The position numbers and the translations under genes were made by a program. From Smithella sp052139735 (GTDB lineage Bacteria > Desulfobacterota > Syntrophia > Syntrophales > Smithellaceae), in assembly GCA_052139735.1 (NCBI GenBank), contig JBKQWB010000051.1, positions 43,928 to 107,927 on the forward strand: a stretch of 64,000 bases of DNA, given 5' to 3'. This document shows, one piece after another, positions 62,236-64,000 of this stretch. Positions within the stretch are counted from its first letter, which is position 1, and each line of letters opens with the position of its first letter. A model generated the notes under the pieces. The model was not told the DNA's origin, made no database searches, and was given only the letters and a program-made list of their open reading frames with translations.

Positions 62236-63880
62236 AAGAAAGAACGAGCGAAGGTGACGCTGCATCAGCAATAACAAACAGAGGTATCCAGAAGTTTAGA
62301 GCTGGAAAGATTTATGATGCAATAAAGCTCTTTGGTAGAGCACAAGATAAACTCATAAAAGATGAGTATCGACACGAGTTAGTTAAATGCTTAGTTGCTT
62401 GTGGCGGTACTTATCAGTCTGCCGGCTTATACTGGGCGGCCAGATCGAATTTACTTGCAGCGTTGTCGATTTGCATTTCAGAATTTGATAGTTCTGGCTT
62501 TATGCACAATCTGACACTTCTTGCAGCAAGTGAGCTTGCTTGGATAGAGGTCAAATTGGCGCGTGTTCCGCATTTCCTTTTCAGCATAAATCTCATAAAC
62601 TTTATTGTGAATAATTTAAAACAAGATGAAGAAGGTCAAAAAAAGTATTGGGACTTCCTTCAGCATATCGATGCAGTATTCTCAATGGTGCTATTACGTT
62701 CGAATCTTGCGCAACTTGAAACGCTAAAGAAAATACCACACCTTCTAAATCAACTTAATCTGGTCTGTTCCGAAGGTTCGCTCCTTTTTGCACTGGGCCA
62801 CTTAGATAAGCTTAGAGCAGATGTATGGTTTGACAATAAAGAAAGCACGGAGAAAATAGAAGAATTCTATGAGTTGGTCTGTGCACAGCCAGCAAATGAT
62901 GATTTGCCGCTCTTGCCTGAACTATGTTCAGGAGACACCATAGAGCTAAAAAGCTGTGTATTAGGTATTAACTTAGTAATATATGCGGATGCAAATCAAA
63001 TATCTATTTTAATAGCAGAATCTCTTTTGAGTGCATTAGAAGCATTTCTAGCAACAAGTCTAACGGGCGGTATCATGCCTTATAAACAGAATGTTAAAGT
63101 GGCTATTAAGATAGATAAGGATTTAAAGGAAGAATTTGGAATAACATTGATCAGTAATAGTGCTAATTTTGAATTAGAAGTCGCTCATAAAGAAAACTTC
63201 GATCTTAAATCCGCTGATGCGATCAGGAACTTTAGAGATTTCAGCACTCACTTTATTGCCGAACTTCTTCCGAAAATTGCGCTATACAATAATATAAACG
63301 ATCATCTTAGACATCTTGCCGAAGAAGAGAATGTCTTTAGTAGGTCACTGATATTTTCTGATGTTATGACGTTAAGTCAAAACGTCTTTGGCGGTTTAGC
63401 CTGGATCAATCTTTCTGAAGTATCTAAGTCAATTAAGAAGGCTGCGTACAAACTTCAGAGAACAACGCAATGGAAGCCAAAGACAAAAATAAACAAAGTA
63501 GAAAAACAACTAAAAATGGGGGAAGGCGATGCACCAGAAGATATCGCCAATGCAGATAATATAAAGCATAGCGAAAGAAGAGTTGTTTCTTTAATTGATG
63601 TACCATTATGGAATAATGCCAAATGGCATGGCACGCTTTTTATGGTTTATCAAGACGGAGTTTTTCCGCCATGCATTGGTTTGTTATTTAAAGGCGAAGA
63701 TAGTGCGAGGAAAATCTTTAAAGGATGGCTTGATCAATTTGGTAAAAAAGATGAAAATGAATCACTTAGAGTTTGCATTATTACAGGTATTGATAAGAAA
63801 AATCCTACACATTACCGTGTTCACATTGGAACGAATATAAAAGCTCACATGGGGATGGAGGAACGAAAACAATTATTGTT
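62236..63880 (+). pseudogene. Large nuclease-TPR gene, 3' part (cut by a second IS)
   Basis: With the IS and one duplication copy removed, the CAA-G of the left part joins AA-GAA-AGA-ACG here with no stop or shift. TPR-like repeats continue (ITNRGIQKFRAGKIYDAIKLFGRAQ and AGLYWAARSNLLAALSICI), then about 370 residues of mixed fold ending in PTHYRVHIGTNIKAH. The frame passes at 63881 into sequence of another mobile element end, so the last residues are lost. This part has no ribosome binding site of its own and is unlikely to be translated. Confidence 0.7.
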
Positions 63881-64000
63881 TGTATTTTTTATTCCGGTGA
63901 AATCGGCCACGTGTTCCAGATGAAATCGGCCATTGATTCCGGTGGAAACAAGGCCAGTTGATCGGAGCGAAGCGACGCTGGTTTTGGTGGTCATCTTCTC
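63881..64000. mobile_element. End of an IS21-family-like element (continues past the window)
   Basis: It starts TGTATTTTTT and carries three spaced repeats: ATTCCGGTGAAATCGGCCA at 63891, TTCCAGATGAAATCGGCCA at about 63914 and ATTCCGGTGGAAACAAGGCCA at about 63936. Multiple such terminal repeats are typical of IS21. The reverse strand has a short frame starting ATGACCACCAAAACC. No transposase gene lies inside the window. Confidence 0.6.

Noticed and set aside
62463..63923. Independent 486-codon gene starting at 62463
   Set aside because: The frame is open upstream to the IS junction and continues the 5' gene part exactly after excision of the IS; the apparent start has no ribosome binding site.

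Overview
The window reads as chromosome from an anaerobic, probably syntrophic deltaproteobacterium (Desulfobacterota, Syntrophaceae/Smithella-like). This placement is inferred from gene content, not from a marker tree: two 4-hydroxybutyryl-CoA dehydratase-type flavoproteins, an acyl-CoA mutase with isobutyryl-CoA mutase substrate residues, a flavoredoxin-like protein, HypA/HypB, a GGGtGRT/Fe-S scaffold pair, and a non-fused MacA-MacB type efflux set. Most genes are intact, densely packed and preceded by good Shine-Dalgarno sequences.

Region 1 (1-19.8 kb) is a catabolic neighbourhood. It holds an IcmA-type mutase, a cold-shock protein, two TetR regulators, an aldehyde dehydrogenase, an AGZA-like permease, a flavoredoxin-like protein, an isochorismatase-fold hydrolase, an SDR, two AbfD-family dehydratases, a crotonase, a nitronate monooxygenase/FabK-like flavoprotein and an ABM-domain protein. 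A very strong 31-bp palindrome plus a consensus promoter precedes the TetR-AbfD paralogue-SDR-hydrolase run (12.1 to 8.3 kb, minus strand). A large Sel1-repeat protein (12.6-14.9 kb) sits between the two AbfD genes. Three copies of a small hairpin-bearing repeat lie at 1-75, about 1.93-2.02 kb and about 15.44-15.56 kb.

Region 2 (19.8-34 kb) is mostly housekeeping: an M50 protease, a nitroreductase, an ECF S-like membrane protein, pgi, tkt, cutA, a SpoU methyltransferase, TerC, lgt, trxB, hypB, hypA, yhbY and a BaeSR-like two-component system. A 123-bp element with 16-bp terminal inverted repeats lies between cutA and the methyltransferase gene.

Region 3 (34-42.2 kb) is an envelope-stress/efflux module: small secreted proteins, a Spy-like protein, a decayed TetR gene, TolC-like lipoprotein, MacA-like adaptor, split ABC ATPase and permease, and a two-domain lipoprotein. 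Two directly oriented copies of a structured element flank it (35.70 and 42.06 kb). Its first and last outer genes share an upstream region, next to the two-component system.

Region 4 (42.2-56.5 kb) carries ettA, an MBL hydrolase, PspC, TlpA-like and CcdA-like redox proteins, tRNA-Leu(CAG), ribF, asd, a macrodomain protein, the GGGtGRT/Fe-S scaffold pair, a DNA glycosylase, an IscA-like protein, a TPR protein, a pseudo-receiver and two PilT-type ATPases.

Region 5 (56.4 kb to the end) is a visibly AT-richer genomic island beginning at tRNA-Ala(CGC) with a P4-type integrase. It holds a 212-aa protein of unknown function and one large gene (PD-(D/E)XK-like nuclease domain plus TPR-like body, about 1000 codons). 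That gene is split by a 1523-bp IS3-type element with a 10-bp target duplication and cut again near its 3' end by what looks like an IS21-family end. The reading frame rejoins exactly when the first IS is removed. This broken, probably anti-phage gene is the most interesting object in the window.
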